Positions 33,356 to 42,448 of a stretch of DNA of 53,124 nt are shown here, piece after piece; the first letter of the stretch is position 1; the number at the start of each line of letters is the position of its first letter. This DNA comes from Muribaculaceae bacterium. Lineage in GTDB: Bacteria > Bacteroidota > Bacteroidia > Bacteroidales > Muribaculaceae. The translations under genes were made by a program, and so were the position numbers. The DNA is taken from positions 1-53,124 of the forward strand of contig VSPM01000012.1 of the NCBI GenBank assembly GCA_009775365.1, written 5' to 3'. The notes under the pieces are model-generated. The model saw only the letters and a list, made by a program, of their open reading frames with translations. It searched no databases and had not been told where the DNA came from.

Positions 33356-33397
33356 CATGAATTTTCACAAAGCGAAGAAAAACAAGAAAGAAATTAT

Positions 33398-35791
33398 ATG
33401 TTAAAGCCAGTAAAAAAGACCATCGAGCTTGGCGACGGCCGTCAGATTACAATCGAGACCGGCAAACTTGCAAAGCAGGCTGATGGCGCGGTGGAAGTGC
33501 GCATGGGCAACACCATGCTTTTGGCCACCGTTTGTTCGGCCGCAGAGGCTAATGAGGGCGTGGATTTCATGCCTCTTACAGTAGAGTATAAAGAGAAATA
33601 TTCCTCTATCGGCCGCTATCCGGGCGGATTCCTTAAAAGAGAAGGGCGTGCCAGCGACTATGAGATTCTTACCTCACGTCTGGTTGACCGCGTGCTCCGT
33701 CCGTTGTTCCCTGACAACTATCATGCAGAGACATTTGTAAACGTCACCATGTATTCAGCCGATGAGAACGAGGCTCCCGACGCACTTGCCGGAATCGCGG
33801 CTTCAGCGGCTCTTATGTGTAGCGATATACCATTCCAGGGCCCTATCTCGGAAGTGAGAGTGGCCCGTGTGGATGGAGAATGGGTAATCAACCCCACCTT
33901 TGACCAGATGGAGCGTGCCGACATCGAGCTTATGGTCGGCGCCACCTATGACAACATCATGATGGTTGAGGGAGAGATGAATGAAGTGAGCGAGGCTGAG
34001 CTCCTCGAAGCCCTCAAAGTGGCTCATGAAGAGATCAAGAAGCATTGCGTGGCCCAGCTCGAGCTCATGAAGGAGGCCGGCAAAGAGGTTAAGCGCGAAT
34101 ATAACCATGAGGTGAACGACGATGCGCTTCGCAAGGATGTTGAGGAGAAGTGCTACGACAAGGCTTATGCCATCGCCCGCACCGGCAGCGCCGACAAGCA
34201 TTGGCGTGCCGACAGTTTCAGGGCCATCTGCGACGAATATATCGAGAATCTCCCCGAGATGACAGAGGAGCAGCTTGAGCTCTACACTCCCGAGCAGCGC
34301 GTGGCAATGGTGAAACGCTATTATCATGACGTGGAGAAAGAGGCTATGCGCCGTTGTGTGCTCGATGAGGGCATTCGCCTTGACGGCCGCAAAACAACCG
34401 AAATACGTCCCATATGGTGTGAGGTGGACTATCTTCCGGGGCCTCACGGAGCCGCTATCTTCACTCGCGGCGAGACTCAGGCTCTCGTGACCGCCACACT
34501 CGGCACCACTCTCGACGAAAAGATTGTGGACGATGTGCTCAACCAAAGCAAGGAGCGTTTCCTTCTTCACTATAATTTCCCCCCCTTCTCCACAGGCGAG
34601 GCTCGTCCTGTCCGCGGCGTAGGGCGTCGCGAGATAGGCCACGGCAATCTCGCACACCGTGCCCTCAAGCGCATGTTCCCCGACAACTTCCCTTACACAT
34701 GCCGTATTGTGAGCGACATTCTTGAGAGCAACGGCTCTTCTTCGATGGCCACAGTGTGTGGCGGCACACTCGCTCTTCTTGATGCGGGCGTGAAGATGAA
34801 GCGTCCTGTGGCCGGCGTGGCTATGGGTCTTATCTCTGACAAGGGTGCTGTGAAATATGCAGTGCTTTCCGACATACTTGGCGACGAGGATCATCTCGGC
34901 GACATGGACTTCAAGGTGACAGGCACTGAAAACGGCATTACTGCCACCCAGATGGACATTAAATGCGACGGCCTCAGCTATGAGATTCTTGAAAAGGCGC
35001 TCGAGCAGGCTCGCCAGGGTCGTCTTCACATTCTCAATGTCATCAAGGAAACAATTCCGGAGGCTCGTGAAGACTACAAGCCCCATGTGCCCCGCATCAT
35101 CACCATCGAGATTCCGAAGGAGCTTATCGGCGCTGTTATCGGCCCTCAGGGCAAGGTTATTCAGGGAATCCAGGAAGAGACCGGCGCAACTATCTCTATC
35201 GATGAGGATGAGAAGCTCGGAATCGGCAAGGTGGAGATTGCTTCTAAAGACAAAGAGAGCATCGATGCCGCCCTTGCTAAAATCAAGGCTATCGTGGCTC
35301 AGCCCGAGGAGGGTGAGGTTTATGACGGCACTGTGCGTTCAATACTCGATTTCGGAGCTTTCGTTGAGTTCATGCCGGGCCGCGACGGTCTTCTCCACAT
35401 CAGCGAGATTTCATGGAACCGTCTTGACTCCATGGATCAGAGCGGCTTGAAAGAGGGCGACAAAGTGAAGGTGAAGCTCATTGAGATCGACAAGAAGACC
35501 GGCAAATATCGCTTGTCGATGCGTGTGCTTACAGATAAGCCTGAAGGATATGTAGAGCGTGAGGCTCGTCCTCGCCGCGAAGGTGGCGACAGAGGTCCTC
35601 GTCGCGATGGCGATCGCGGCCCTCGTCGTGATTTTGGCGACAACGGCCCGCGCCGTGACGGCGATCGTGCCCCTCGCCGTGATTTCGGCGACCGTCCTCG
35701 CCGCGAAGGAGGCGACAACCGCCCGCGTCGCGACGGAAATGGAGGCCCTCGCCGTTTCACTCCCCGCAACACTGAGGAAAACGCCGACTGA
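33398..35791 (+). CDS. pnp: Polyribonucleotide nucleotidyltransferase (PNPase) with Arg/Gly/Asp-rich repeat tail
   Basis: A 3'-5' phosphorolytic exoribonuclease of RNA decay, trimeric. 797 residues from ATG 33398 (MLKPVKKTIELGDG). RNase PH domain 1 about 10-145 (RASDYEILTSRLVDRVLRPL), helical linker, RNase PH domain 2 about 330-560 (FPPFSTGEARPVRGVGRREI; catalytic acidic cluster GDEDHLGDMDFKVTG), KH domain about 566-625 (KELIGAVIGPQGKVIQGI), S1 domain about 638-710 (VYDGTVRSILDFGAFVEF). Residues about 718-797 are a repetitive, charged tail (RREGGDRGPRRDGDRGPRRD and variants). The open frame extends back to 33005, but the pnp promoter and family alignment place the start at 33398. Confidence 0.96.
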   Translation: MLKPVKKTIELGDGRQITIETGKLAKQADGAVEVRMGNTMLLATVCSAAEANEGVDFMPLTVEYKEKYSSIGRYPGGFLKREGRASDYEILTSRLVDRVLRPLFPDNYHAETFVNVTMYSADENEAPDALAGIAASAALMCSDIPFQGPISEVRVARVDGEWVINPTFDQMERADIELMVGATYDNIMMVEGEMNEVSEAELLEALKVAHEEIKKHCVAQLELMKEAGKEVKREYNHEVNDDALRKDVEEKCYDKAYAIARTGSADKHWRADSFRAICDEYIENLPEMTEEQLELYTPEQRVAMVKRYYHDVEKEAMRRCVLDEGIRLDGRKTTEIRPIWCEVDYLPGPHGAAIFTRGETQALVTATLGTTLDEKIVDDVLNQSKERFLLHYNFPPFSTGEARPVRGVGRREIGHGNLAHRALKRMFPDNFPYTCRIVSDILESNGSSSMATVCGGTLALLDAGVKMKRPVAGVAMGLISDKGAVKYAVLSDILGDEDHLGDMDFKVTGTENGITATQMDIKCDGLSYEILEKALEQARQGRLHILNVIKETIPEAREDYKPHVPRIITIEIPKELIGAVIGPQGKVIQGIQEETGATISIDEDEKLGIGKVEIASKDKESIDAALAKIKAIVAQPEEGEVYDGTVRSILDFGAFVEFMPGRDGLLHISEISWNRLDSMDQSGLKEGDKVKVKLIEIDKKTGKYRLSMRVLTDKPEGYVEREARPRREGGDRGPRRDGDRGPRRDFGDNGPRRDGDRAPRRDFGDRPRREGGDNRPRRDGNGGPRRFTPRNTEENAD

Positions 35792-35827
35792 TTTTTGAAT
35801 TGATTTAATAGATTCGCATAAATAAAG

Positions 35828-35864
35828 AATCGCAGCTTTCTGAGAGGAAGCTGCGATTTTTTTA
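35828..35864. terminator. Terminator shared by pnp and the DUF4421 gene
   Basis: AATCGCAGCTT (35828-35838) pairs with AAGCTGCGATT (35848-35858) and is followed by a T-run in the plus direction; the minus-strand side is also U-rich. It lies between convergent genes. Confidence 0.9.
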
Positions 35865-35914
35865 TGATGGTTTTTATTTTGTATGACAGGAGGGGTGTTT
35901 GTGTTTACTGGGGG

Positions 35915-37087
35915 TTAGAAGCGGATGCCGATGTTGGCGGAGAAGTTTTCTACTGAACTGAATATGGAGTAGGTGCCGCTCCGATACCAGTGGCCGTTCA
36001 TTTTACCTATTAGACCGAAGAAATAGTTGCCGAAGTTGTAGGTGAACGACATGCGGGCTCCGATGTTCATTGAAAACATCCATTTCTCCCCTTCAAGGGA
36101 GTCTTCAAAACAGTGGCTTGCCCCTAAAGAGGGCATTGCGGTGATGTTGAAAAGGAGTTTCGGCGTAATCACCCAATTGAATCCGTAGCCGAATAGAAAT
36201 GCGTAGGAGTTATAATGGAAAAGATAGTATGTGGCCGGCACGGTGAGATAGGGGAGCATGGCCTCCGGGAGCTGTGTGAAGTCGAAACTTAGGCGGAGGT
36301 TGGTGTAGGCAAATCCTGCAAGGAATGAGCCTTGGCTCTTTTTCTGTATTTTTGAGAAATTATAAGCCGCTCCTTGAGAATATCGCTTGTTGTTGAAAAA
36401 ATAGTATGCTTCCACACCGAAATTTTTAAGTTCAAGCCCCGGGAAGCGTTCTTTTATGATATGCCCATTTTGGTATTTGCCGAACCGGCGCAGGTTGGTG
36501 CCTCCTGTGTTCTCCTGATAATAAATCTCAGCGTTGAATCGGGCGCAGTTAAAGCCGAATTCCATTTTCTTATGATCGGTTGAGCTGCCTCCGAACATGT
36601 TGCTGATGTCGTAGGTGTAGCCGTAGCTCACGGCCATATACTGCAGATAGGCGCCTATGTTGGAATAAAGGTCGCTGAGCATCCATGTGTGAAGTCCCCG
36701 TGGAAGAGTCATCGCATAGCTGTCTACCCAGTTGTCGCTCACTATGCGGGCTTTCCATCGTTTGCCTGTGCCGACTACATATTCAGGGTCGTATGAGTTG
36801 AAAAGGTGGTCTCCCCAGTTATAGACATCCACGCAAAACTTGATGAAACGCGGATAAATCACAGTTGTGTCGGTCATGCTCAGTTTCCCCTGTTTGAGCA
36901 AATTTAGCCACCATCGCTGCTCAGGGGTCTTTACAAGCGGTTTAATAGGCACATTCACCGGTTTGGGAGCATTCGTGTCGATGTGTATGTCAGAATTGAA
37001 ATAGATGTTGCTGTCAACATTCTCATTCGCTTTTAGTGAGACTGCTGACAGCATTGTGATGACAATTAAAAAGATGTATGCTCTCAT
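35915..37087 (-). CDS. DUF4421-type outer membrane protein
   Basis: A 390-residue exported protein: signal peptide MRAYIFLIVITMLSAVSLKA, then repeated beta-strand sequence (GAYLQYMAVSYGYTYDISNM; FNAEIYYQENTGG; LLFNITAMPSLG) ending FSANIGIRF with terminal Phe, so a barrel in the outer membrane. I recognise the DUF4421 family (signatures GTGKRWKARIVSDNWVDSYA and MFGGSSTDHKKMEFGFN) with moderate certainty; function unknown. I choose ATG 37087 over the upstream TTG 37120 because it gives a clean signal peptide and a normal leader from the promoter at 37129. It is monocistronic and convergent with pnp. Confidence 0.72.
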   Translation of the reverse strand: MRAYIFLIVITMLSAVSLKANENVDSNIYFNSDIHIDTNAPKPVNVPIKPLVKTPEQRWWLNLLKQGKLSMTDTTVIYPRFIKFCVDVYNWGDHLFNSYDPEYVVGTGKRWKARIVSDNWVDSYAMTLPRGLHTWMLSDLYSNIGAYLQYMAVSYGYTYDISNMFGGSSTDHKKMEFGFNCARFNAEIYYQENTGGTNLRRFGKYQNGHIIKERFPGLELKNFGVEAYYFFNNKRYSQGAAYNFSKIQKKSQGSFLAGFAYTNLRLSFDFTQLPEAMLPYLTVPATYYLFHYNSYAFLFGYGFNWVITPKLLFNITAMPSLGASHCFEDSLEGEKWMFSMNIGARMSFTYNFGNYFFGLIGKMNGHWYRSGTYSIFSSVENFSANIGIRF

Positions 37088-37128
37088 CGGCTTTCTGATA
37101 AAGAAGGTTATCAGAGACAATAATATTG

Positions 37129-37136
37129 CAAAATTA
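37129..37136 (-). promoter_or_regulatory. -7 promoter element of the DUF4421 gene
   Basis: TAATTTTG on the minus strand, 41 nt before the ATG at 37087. Its position makes the further-upstream TTG start unlikely. Confidence 0.55.
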
Positions 37137-37369
37137 ATTAAAAAAAGTGTAATGTAAAAATTCGTGTATTGTCTTTACATATAATTGTTGCTGTTGCGAA
37201 TGTAGAATGTAGCTTGGGAGAGGCGTCTTGAAGGTGTGGGAATCTTAGAAGTTTGCCATTTATCAAAGAGCGAGGAATGTGTCTTTTGTGTTCACAAAGC
37301 AAAAATGCTATATCAAGGACAAAATACTTACAATTGTGAATGTAATTAACATTTTTTAATAGAATATAA

Positions 37370-37430
37370 TTGGATTTTCAAAAAGAATATTCTATATTTG
37401 CATATAAAATATTCTATATTTGCATATAAA
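37370..37430 (+). promoter_or_regulatory. Promoter with duplicated -7 element upstream of the C25 peptidase
   Basis: TTGG (37370-37373), 19 nt, TATATTTG (37393-37400) is a good promoter. The element lies in a 22-bp unit (37387-37408) that is repeated exactly at 37409-37430, giving a second TATATTTG at 37415-37422. The leader to the ATG at 37531 is about 100-130 nt and very AT-rich. The remaining sequence of the 443-nt gap 37088-37530 shows no other gene. Confidence 0.65.
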
Positions 37431-37530
37431 ATATAATGATTCCATTATATTTTATATGGCAATACATAATTGAATAATAGATATTATATATTTTGATATA
37501 TATATTGCCGAGTGTTTAATTAAAACGTTT

Positions 37531-39996
37531 ATGTGTATGAAACGAATTTTGCTATGTTTGTCATTGGCAGTTCTTGCAAGAGATGGGCTTGCCTTTGAAT
37601 TGGTAAATAGTTATGAAGATGACTTGTTGCCGACAAAAACGGTGACTGCTAATGATTCTGGAGTTACGGTGGATTATATATTCCATGGTGCTGTGCAAAT
37701 TGAGGATGACTTGTATTCAGGAACATTCAATTTGAGCATTCCTGGATTTGGGGTGAATATGTTTTCTGGGGAGCCTGCATGGCTTGTGCATTGGGATACT
37801 TTTGAAATCCCTTCAGGATGTAATGTGTCTGTAAATTTATTAACAGATAATAGCATTGAGATTCCAATTTGCCTCGCTCCGGCGAGAGAGGCTTTTTTAG
37901 ATAGTGAGGACTCCAATTATTCTCGTGAAAATGTATTGCCAATAAAGGAATTCAATGGTTGGCTTCCATCTTCGCCATTGGAGCAAGGCGATATAAAGGT
38001 ATATAGAGACCGCAATATCTTGTATGTTGGAGTTTATCCTATTTCTTACAACTATAATGAGCAGAAAATTAAGGCTTCTGAGCATTTGTCATATAGCGTA
38101 GAATTTTCAAAACCATTGATTTCTGTTCATTCAGATGGTGAAAATGAAGTTATTCATAATTTGAATAGAGACTTCATGAATTCAACTTTCGCTTATGTAG
38201 CTAACGATGATTCTCATAAGCAACGAGTTTCATCATTTCCATCACCAGTAAGTGTTTGGAGTGAAGGAGACTCGTATTTGATCCTTTCTAATCAAAAGTA
38301 TTCTGCCGCTGTTAACAAGTTTGCGAATTGGAAAAGAAAATTGGGACACAATGTGAAGATTGTTAACAGTAATTCTTGGACACCAACGAGTATAAAAAAT
38401 AAGATAAAAGCAGAGTATTCTACTAATAAATATTTGAATTATCTTATATTATTTGGAGATGAGATAGATCTGCCTGGAGAGTACTATAACGTTTGCGGTT
38501 TGGGGGGGTATACGGATTATTATTATGCATGTCTTGATGGAGATAATGATGAAATACCGGACCTGCTTATGGGGCGTATATCTGTTACAAATTTGAAAGA
38601 GGCAGATTCAGTTGTTGATAAAATAATCAATTATGAAAGTATGACTTCGAAGAGTGCACAGCCAGATGGAATTGCAGTGCATTGCGCAGAATTTTCAGAC
38701 AGTGATCCTAATGATGGCTTTGAGGACAGGCGCTATACAAGGACATCTGAAGATATTGCAAATGGAATTACAGAGGTAGGAAAGACTGTCAAGCGGGTTT
38801 ATTATTATAATAGAAAGAACGAAACAAAAACTTCATCACCAACTAATTGGTCTAAGGGGGCCTTGTACGGGAAAGGAGAAATAATTCCTGCTTTCCTTAG
38901 GAATACAAGTTTTAATTGGAAAGGAAATGCAACTGATATAATTAATGCAATTAATTCAGGAGCATCTTATGTTTTTCATAGAGATCATGGATTAATCCAA
39001 GAGTGGTCTCAGCCAAAATTTAAAAATACTGATGTTAAAAAACTTTCAAATGGTGATGATACTCCTATAGTTTTTAGCATCAATTGCTTGACTGGAATGT
39101 ATGAATATTATCCCACTGCTGGTGTCCCTCAGCCCGATGATTTGGATTCTTCAAATCGGTCTACTTGTCTTGCTGAGGCTTTTTTGCGTAAAGAAGGTGG
39201 TGGTGCTGTAGGTGTTGTCGCAGCATCTCAACTTACTTATACTGTATTTAATGAAGCCTTTGCTATGGAGATGTTCCAATCCAGATGGCCGGATTCTCAG
39301 TTTTCATATGAATATCCCTACTATATTCCTACTGATGCTTCGTCATCGAGAAGTCCGGTTTACAGAATGGGTGAAATTATGAATGCTGGTAAATTGAGGC
39401 TTGAACAAAATTATACACGATCAAGTAGTTCAATAAAGCATAATAATTTGGCATATCATTATTTTGGCGATCCAGGAATGAGATTCTTGAATAATTATCC
39501 GGTATACCCACATTTTAAATGTTCAAAAAATCTGGACACATCTATAAAGGTTGAATCAGATATAGTAGGGTTATTTGTTCGAGTCAATAAAAGCACAGGT
39601 GATACATCAACAATATTTGGTAAAGGATTTACAGTCGCTTTGTCTGATATTTCACAGTACAATTATTTCTTTACTGGAAATAACACACCTCCTGTAGAGG
39701 TTGATCCGTATTTACAATTATTTGTGTTAAATGAAACAAATGCTACTATAGAGACTGTTTTACAAACTGGTAACACCTTAACTGTAAAGTATTGTTTGAC
39801 TGATGATTTAAGAGAAGGAACGACTGTTTCTGTAAGATATGTTGAATCTGTTTCAAATTACATATATGCAGAAGATTGCACTGATGGGTTGAATGAGGTG
39901 AATTTTAATCTTGACGGCAAGGAAAGAGGCGTATATGTTATTGAGTTAAAAAATAATGATATCGTGTTGGATACACAAAAAGTAATGATAAAATGA
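37531..39996 (+). CDS. C25-family (gingipain-like) secreted cysteine peptidase with T9SS-like tail
   Basis: An 821-residue exported cysteine protease. Signal peptide about 1-22 (start at 37531 or the second ATG at 37537), a beta-rich N-terminal prodomain-like region (to about 225), then the peptidase C25 domain (about 240-660). The catalytic His486 is in YVFHRDHG and the catalytic Cys519 in FSINCLTG, 33 residues apart, the same spacing as in gingipain RgpB. KTVKRVYYYNR and GGGAVGVVAASQ are further family features. The C-terminal 75 residues are an Ig-like region ending RGVYVIELKNNDIVLDTQKV, which resembles a T9SS type A sorting tail (G-x-Y plus final Lys-rich strand). The gene is clearly more AT-rich than its neighbours, suggesting transfer. 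Its stop overlaps the next start (ATGA). Confidence 0.85.
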   Translation: MCMKRILLCLSLAVLARDGLAFELVNSYEDDLLPTKTVTANDSGVTVDYIFHGAVQIEDDLYSGTFNLSIPGFGVNMFSGEPAWLVHWDTFEIPSGCNVSVNLLTDNSIEIPICLAPAREAFLDSEDSNYSRENVLPIKEFNGWLPSSPLEQGDIKVYRDRNILYVGVYPISYNYNEQKIKASEHLSYSVEFSKPLISVHSDGENEVIHNLNRDFMNSTFAYVANDDSHKQRVSSFPSPVSVWSEGDSYLILSNQKYSAAVNKFANWKRKLGHNVKIVNSNSWTPTSIKNKIKAEYSTNKYLNYLILFGDEIDLPGEYYNVCGLGGYTDYYYACLDGDNDEIPDLLMGRISVTNLKEADSVVDKIINYESMTSKSAQPDGIAVHCAEFSDSDPNDGFEDRRYTRTSEDIANGITEVGKTVKRVYYYNRKNETKTSSPTNWSKGALYGKGEIIPAFLRNTSFNWKGNATDIINAINSGASYVFHRDHGLIQEWSQPKFKNTDVKKLSNGDDTPIVFSINCLTGMYEYYPTAGVPQPDDLDSSNRSTCLAEAFLRKEGGGAVGVVAASQLTYTVFNEAFAMEMFQSRWPDSQFSYEYPYYIPTDASSSRSPVYRMGEIMNAGKLRLEQNYTRSSSSIKHNNLAYHYFGDPGMRFLNNYPVYPHFKCSKNLDTSIKVESDIVGLFVRVNKSTGDTSTIFGKGFTVALSDISQYNYFFTGNNTPPVEVDPYLQLFVLNETNATIETVLQTGNTLTVKYCLTDDLREGTTVSVRYVESVSNYIYAEDCTDGLNEVNFNLDGKERGVYVIELKNNDIVLDTQKVMIK

Positions 39997-41213
39997 GAAG
40001 GTATGTAATTGAGATGGTAATCAAGGCTGTATCTGCTGTGGTTGTCTGCCAGTTTGCTTGTTTGCCTGTTATGGCTCACGAGCAGGAAGGGTTTTATATT
40101 GAGGAGGACGAGGAGTATTATCTGGATGAATTGATTCCGGGTGGGTTTTATGACGGAATGTATTTTGATGGGTTTGCAACAGATTCAGATCTGCCCGGCA
40201 CGTTGAATGCTACCCTGACAGCACCTATCATTTATAGATTTGGTGGCTATGGCGGTTATTATATGGGGGAACTGACTGTCCCTTCTGAAATAACAGGCTT
40301 ATATAATTTTGATGGTGTGCAGGAAGTTATTGCGATAAGCGGTATCTATAAGAATGGTCTTACAGCCCTTTATTTGCCTGAGTCAGTGCAATACATAAAT
40401 TCGACCATCAACGATTGCATGTATCTTGAAAAAGTCTTTCTAAATAATTCTCTCAAGAGGCTTGAGGGCGTAAAGAACTGCCCAAAACTGAAAGAGTGCC
40501 CGCTGCCGCTGTCGCTTGAATGGATAGGCGACGGATGGATGAGCGGAATCGCGATAGAAGAGGTTGAACTTCCGTCAGGTCTTACGGAAATAGGGAAAAA
40601 CGTCTTTTGTGATAATCCGAATCTTGCTGGAATCAATTTAGGGAATCTTGTTATCATGGGAGACAGCTGTTTCCGCAATCTGCCGGCGCTGAAGGAAATT
40701 GTCTTGCCGGAGACCCTTACACATTATGGCTGTGGGTGTTTCAATAACTGTCAGGAATTGAGGAAGATTACGCTTCCTTCAACAGGAATTGACATTAATG
40801 GATGCTTCAACAAGTGTCCGTCCATTCGAGAAGTGTATGTGTATGCAGAAGATCCGTATGTATTTCCGAATTGCAGTTTTGAGGATACAGACCTTAAAGA
40901 GTGTGTGCTTTATGTTCCTGAAGGATCAGAGTCCGCTTACTCTGCAGCCTTGGGGTGGAAGGATTTCGGCAGAATTGAAGGAGTGTCATTGTCGGGTATT
41001 GAATCTTCAGACGATAGCGATGAATGGAGAGTGTTGCCTATGAAAGGGAAATTGTTGGTTGACTCGGGGACAGAAAGGCGAGTGGCAGTGACATGTCTTT
41101 CTGGGCAGACAATGGCAGAAGCTGTGGTTTCAGGGCGCACCGAAATCATATTGCCGTCAGGAATATATATTGTTTCTTCAGGCGGAAGGTCGGTTAAGTC
41201 AGTAGTGAAGTAA
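39993..41213 (+). CDS. BspA-like leucine-rich-repeat surface protein with T9SS-like tail
   Basis: A 406-residue exported protein whose ATG overlaps the peptidase stop codon (ATGA), so the two are translationally coupled. Signal peptide about 1-28 (ending PVMA). Treponema/BspA-type LRR units follow (about 95-320): TALYLPESVQYINSTINDC, EEVELPSGLTEIGKNVFCDN, LKEIVLPETLTHYGCGCFNN, LRKITLPSTGI, CVLYVPEGSE. The end (about 345-406) reads GRTEIILPSGIYIVSSGGR then KSVVK, close to a T9SS type A tail. BspA-like proteins typically bind host or bacterial surfaces. Base composition is closer to the genome than that of the peptidase, so the pair has a mixed origin. Confidence 0.83.
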   Translation: MRRYVIEMVIKAVSAVVVCQFACLPVMAHEQEGFYIEEDEEYYLDELIPGGFYDGMYFDGFATDSDLPGTLNATLTAPIIYRFGGYGGYYMGELTVPSEITGLYNFDGVQEVIAISGIYKNGLTALYLPESVQYINSTINDCMYLEKVFLNNSLKRLEGVKNCPKLKECPLPLSLEWIGDGWMSGIAIEEVELPSGLTEIGKNVFCDNPNLAGINLGNLVIMGDSCFRNLPALKEIVLPETLTHYGCGCFNNCQELRKITLPSTGIDINGCFNKCPSIREVYVYAEDPYVFPNCSFEDTDLKECVLYVPEGSESAYSAALGWKDFGRIEGVSLSGIESSDDSDEWRVLPMKGKLLVDSGTERRVAVTCLSGQTMAEAVVSGRTEIILPSGIYIVSSGGRSVKSVVK

Positions 41214-41234
41214 GATTAATACACATTTGTTTTT

Positions 41235-41274
41235 AGCCAAGTAATCTGTTAATTTAAGATTACTTGGCTTTTTT
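41235..41274 (+). terminator. Terminator of the peptidase/LRR operon
   Basis: AGCCAAGTAATCT (41235-41247) pairs with AGATTACTTGGCT (41257-41269), followed by TTTTT. Works in the plus direction only. Confidence 0.92.
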
Positions 41275-41279
41275 ATGTC

Positions 41280-42335
41280 TTATTTTATGCCTCTTTTGTT
41301 TAGGGCTTGCTGATATTTGCGGGCGTTAGCCATGTGTTCGGAATAGGACGCCGCAAAATTGTGATAGCCGGAAAAATCTTCTTTGGCACACATGTAGATG
41401 TGGTCGCTTGGCTCCGAGTCCAGAATTCGGTCGATAGTGGCTACGCTTGTGGTGCGTATCGGTCCGGGAGGAAGCCCGGTGTTGCGATATGTGTTGTAAG
41501 GGGAATTCACGGAGAGATGGTTCTTGCGAATTCTGCGCAGAGAAAAATCGCCGAGAGCAAACTTAACTGTGGGGTCGGCCTGCAGTTTCATCCCCTTGTT
41601 GAGCCTGTTGATATAGAGTCTGCCTATTTTCCCTTTCTCATCGGCCTTGTTGGTCTCCTCGTCAACGATAGATGCCACAATCATTACCTCGGCGGGAGAA
41701 AGCCCGAGATTTTTTGCTTTCTCTTTCCTTTCATCGTTCCATATGCGGAGATAGTTGTCGCCGATTTTATCGATAAGGCTTTCGGGAGATGCTGTCCAGT
41801 AAACTTCATAGGAGTCTTCCGGGAAAAGGGCAAGAGCCTGTTGGGGTGTAAGCCCGTATTTGGCGAGCATTTCCTCGTTGTCAAGCGCATTGAGCAAGGA
41901 ATCTGCAGTGAAGTCGAGTTTCGCGGCCAATCTTTTTGCAAGAGGATTGATTCCTTTATGGCCGTTGACAGTGACCGTGACGGGGTGCTGGGCGCCGTGG
42001 GAGAGACGGTGCTCGGCCTGCAATGGTGTCATTCCGTGTTCAATCAGATATGCGCCATGTCTTTCACCAAACTCAGAGCCGCGAAGCCTTGCCATTCTCA
42101 TCACTTTTTCGGCATAGTCATCGTTGATGTACTTTGCAATCGAGTCTGACACCATCTGTCGCGTGGCGTTTTTTGGAATTTTTATAATCGCTTCTTTAGC
42201 GGCTTTGTCGATGAGCAACGGAAGGCACATCACGACACATGCCACCATTAATGCAACGACTATAAACACAGTGGCCATTACCACTCTTTGTCTTGTCTTT
42301 ACGGGTTTGTTATAGATTTTCTGTTCTTCATCCAT
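41280..42335 (-). CDS. mltG: Endolytic murein transglycosylase MltG
   Basis: Inner-membrane lytic transglycosylase that cuts nascent glycan strands and sets their length. 351 residues: short cytoplasmic N-terminus, one transmembrane segment (about 20-42), a LysM-like region (about 50-115), then the YceG domain with MIVASIVDEETNKADEKGKI (218-237; Glu227 aligns with the invariant Glu), VYINRLNKGMKLQADPTV-like LYINRLNKGMKLQADPTVK, and NSPYNTYRNTGLPPGPI. One of the two neighbouring acidic positions is Asp225 instead of Glu, which I regard as normal for the order. Convergent with the LRR gene; it has no clear promoter of its own downstream of hpf. Confidence 0.94.
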   Translation of the reverse strand: MDEEQKIYNKPVKTRQRVVMATVFIVVALMVACVVMCLPLLIDKAAKEAIIKIPKNATRQMVSDSIAKYINDDYAEKVMRMARLRGSEFGERHGAYLIEHGMTPLQAEHRLSHGAQHPVTVTVNGHKGINPLAKRLAAKLDFTADSLLNALDNEEMLAKYGLTPQQALALFPEDSYEVYWTASPESLIDKIGDNYLRIWNDERKEKAKNLGLSPAEVMIVASIVDEETNKADEKGKIGRLYINRLNKGMKLQADPTVKFALGDFSLRRIRKNHLSVNSPYNTYRNTGLPPGPIRTTSVATIDRILDSEPSDHIYMCAKEDFSGYHNFAASYSEHMANARKYQQALNKRGIK

Positions 42336-42354
42336 GGCAGGGAGTATAAATAAT

Positions 42355-42386
42355 CGTGGCCCGGTTCATTATTGTCACGGGCCACG
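42355..42386 (-). terminator. Terminator after hpf
   Basis: CGTGGCCCG (42355-42363) pairs with CGGGCCACG (42378-42386); on the minus strand ATTATTTAT follows. It lies between hpf and mltG. Confidence 0.75.
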
Positions 42387-42448
42387 AAATTATCTTCTGA
42401 TTGAATTTATGCTTAAGGCCTTATTGACAGGCCCGGCTTTCTCAGGAA

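Noticed and set aside
33005..33397. Upstream extension of the pnp reading frame
   Set aside because: The extra 131 residues overlap the TlpA-like gene on the other strand, precede the pnp promoter at 33348 and are not part of PNPase.
33803..35086. 427-residue open frame antisense to pnp
   Set aside because: It lies wholly within a gene with complete PNPase domains, has a composition rich in His/Ala/Leu typical of reverse-frame shadows, and no promoter or start context of its own.
37531..39996. C25 peptidase as the T9SS sortase PorU
   Set aside because: PorU is much longer (over 1100 residues) and has no sorting tail; this protein is shorter and ends in one, so it is more likely cargo than sortase.
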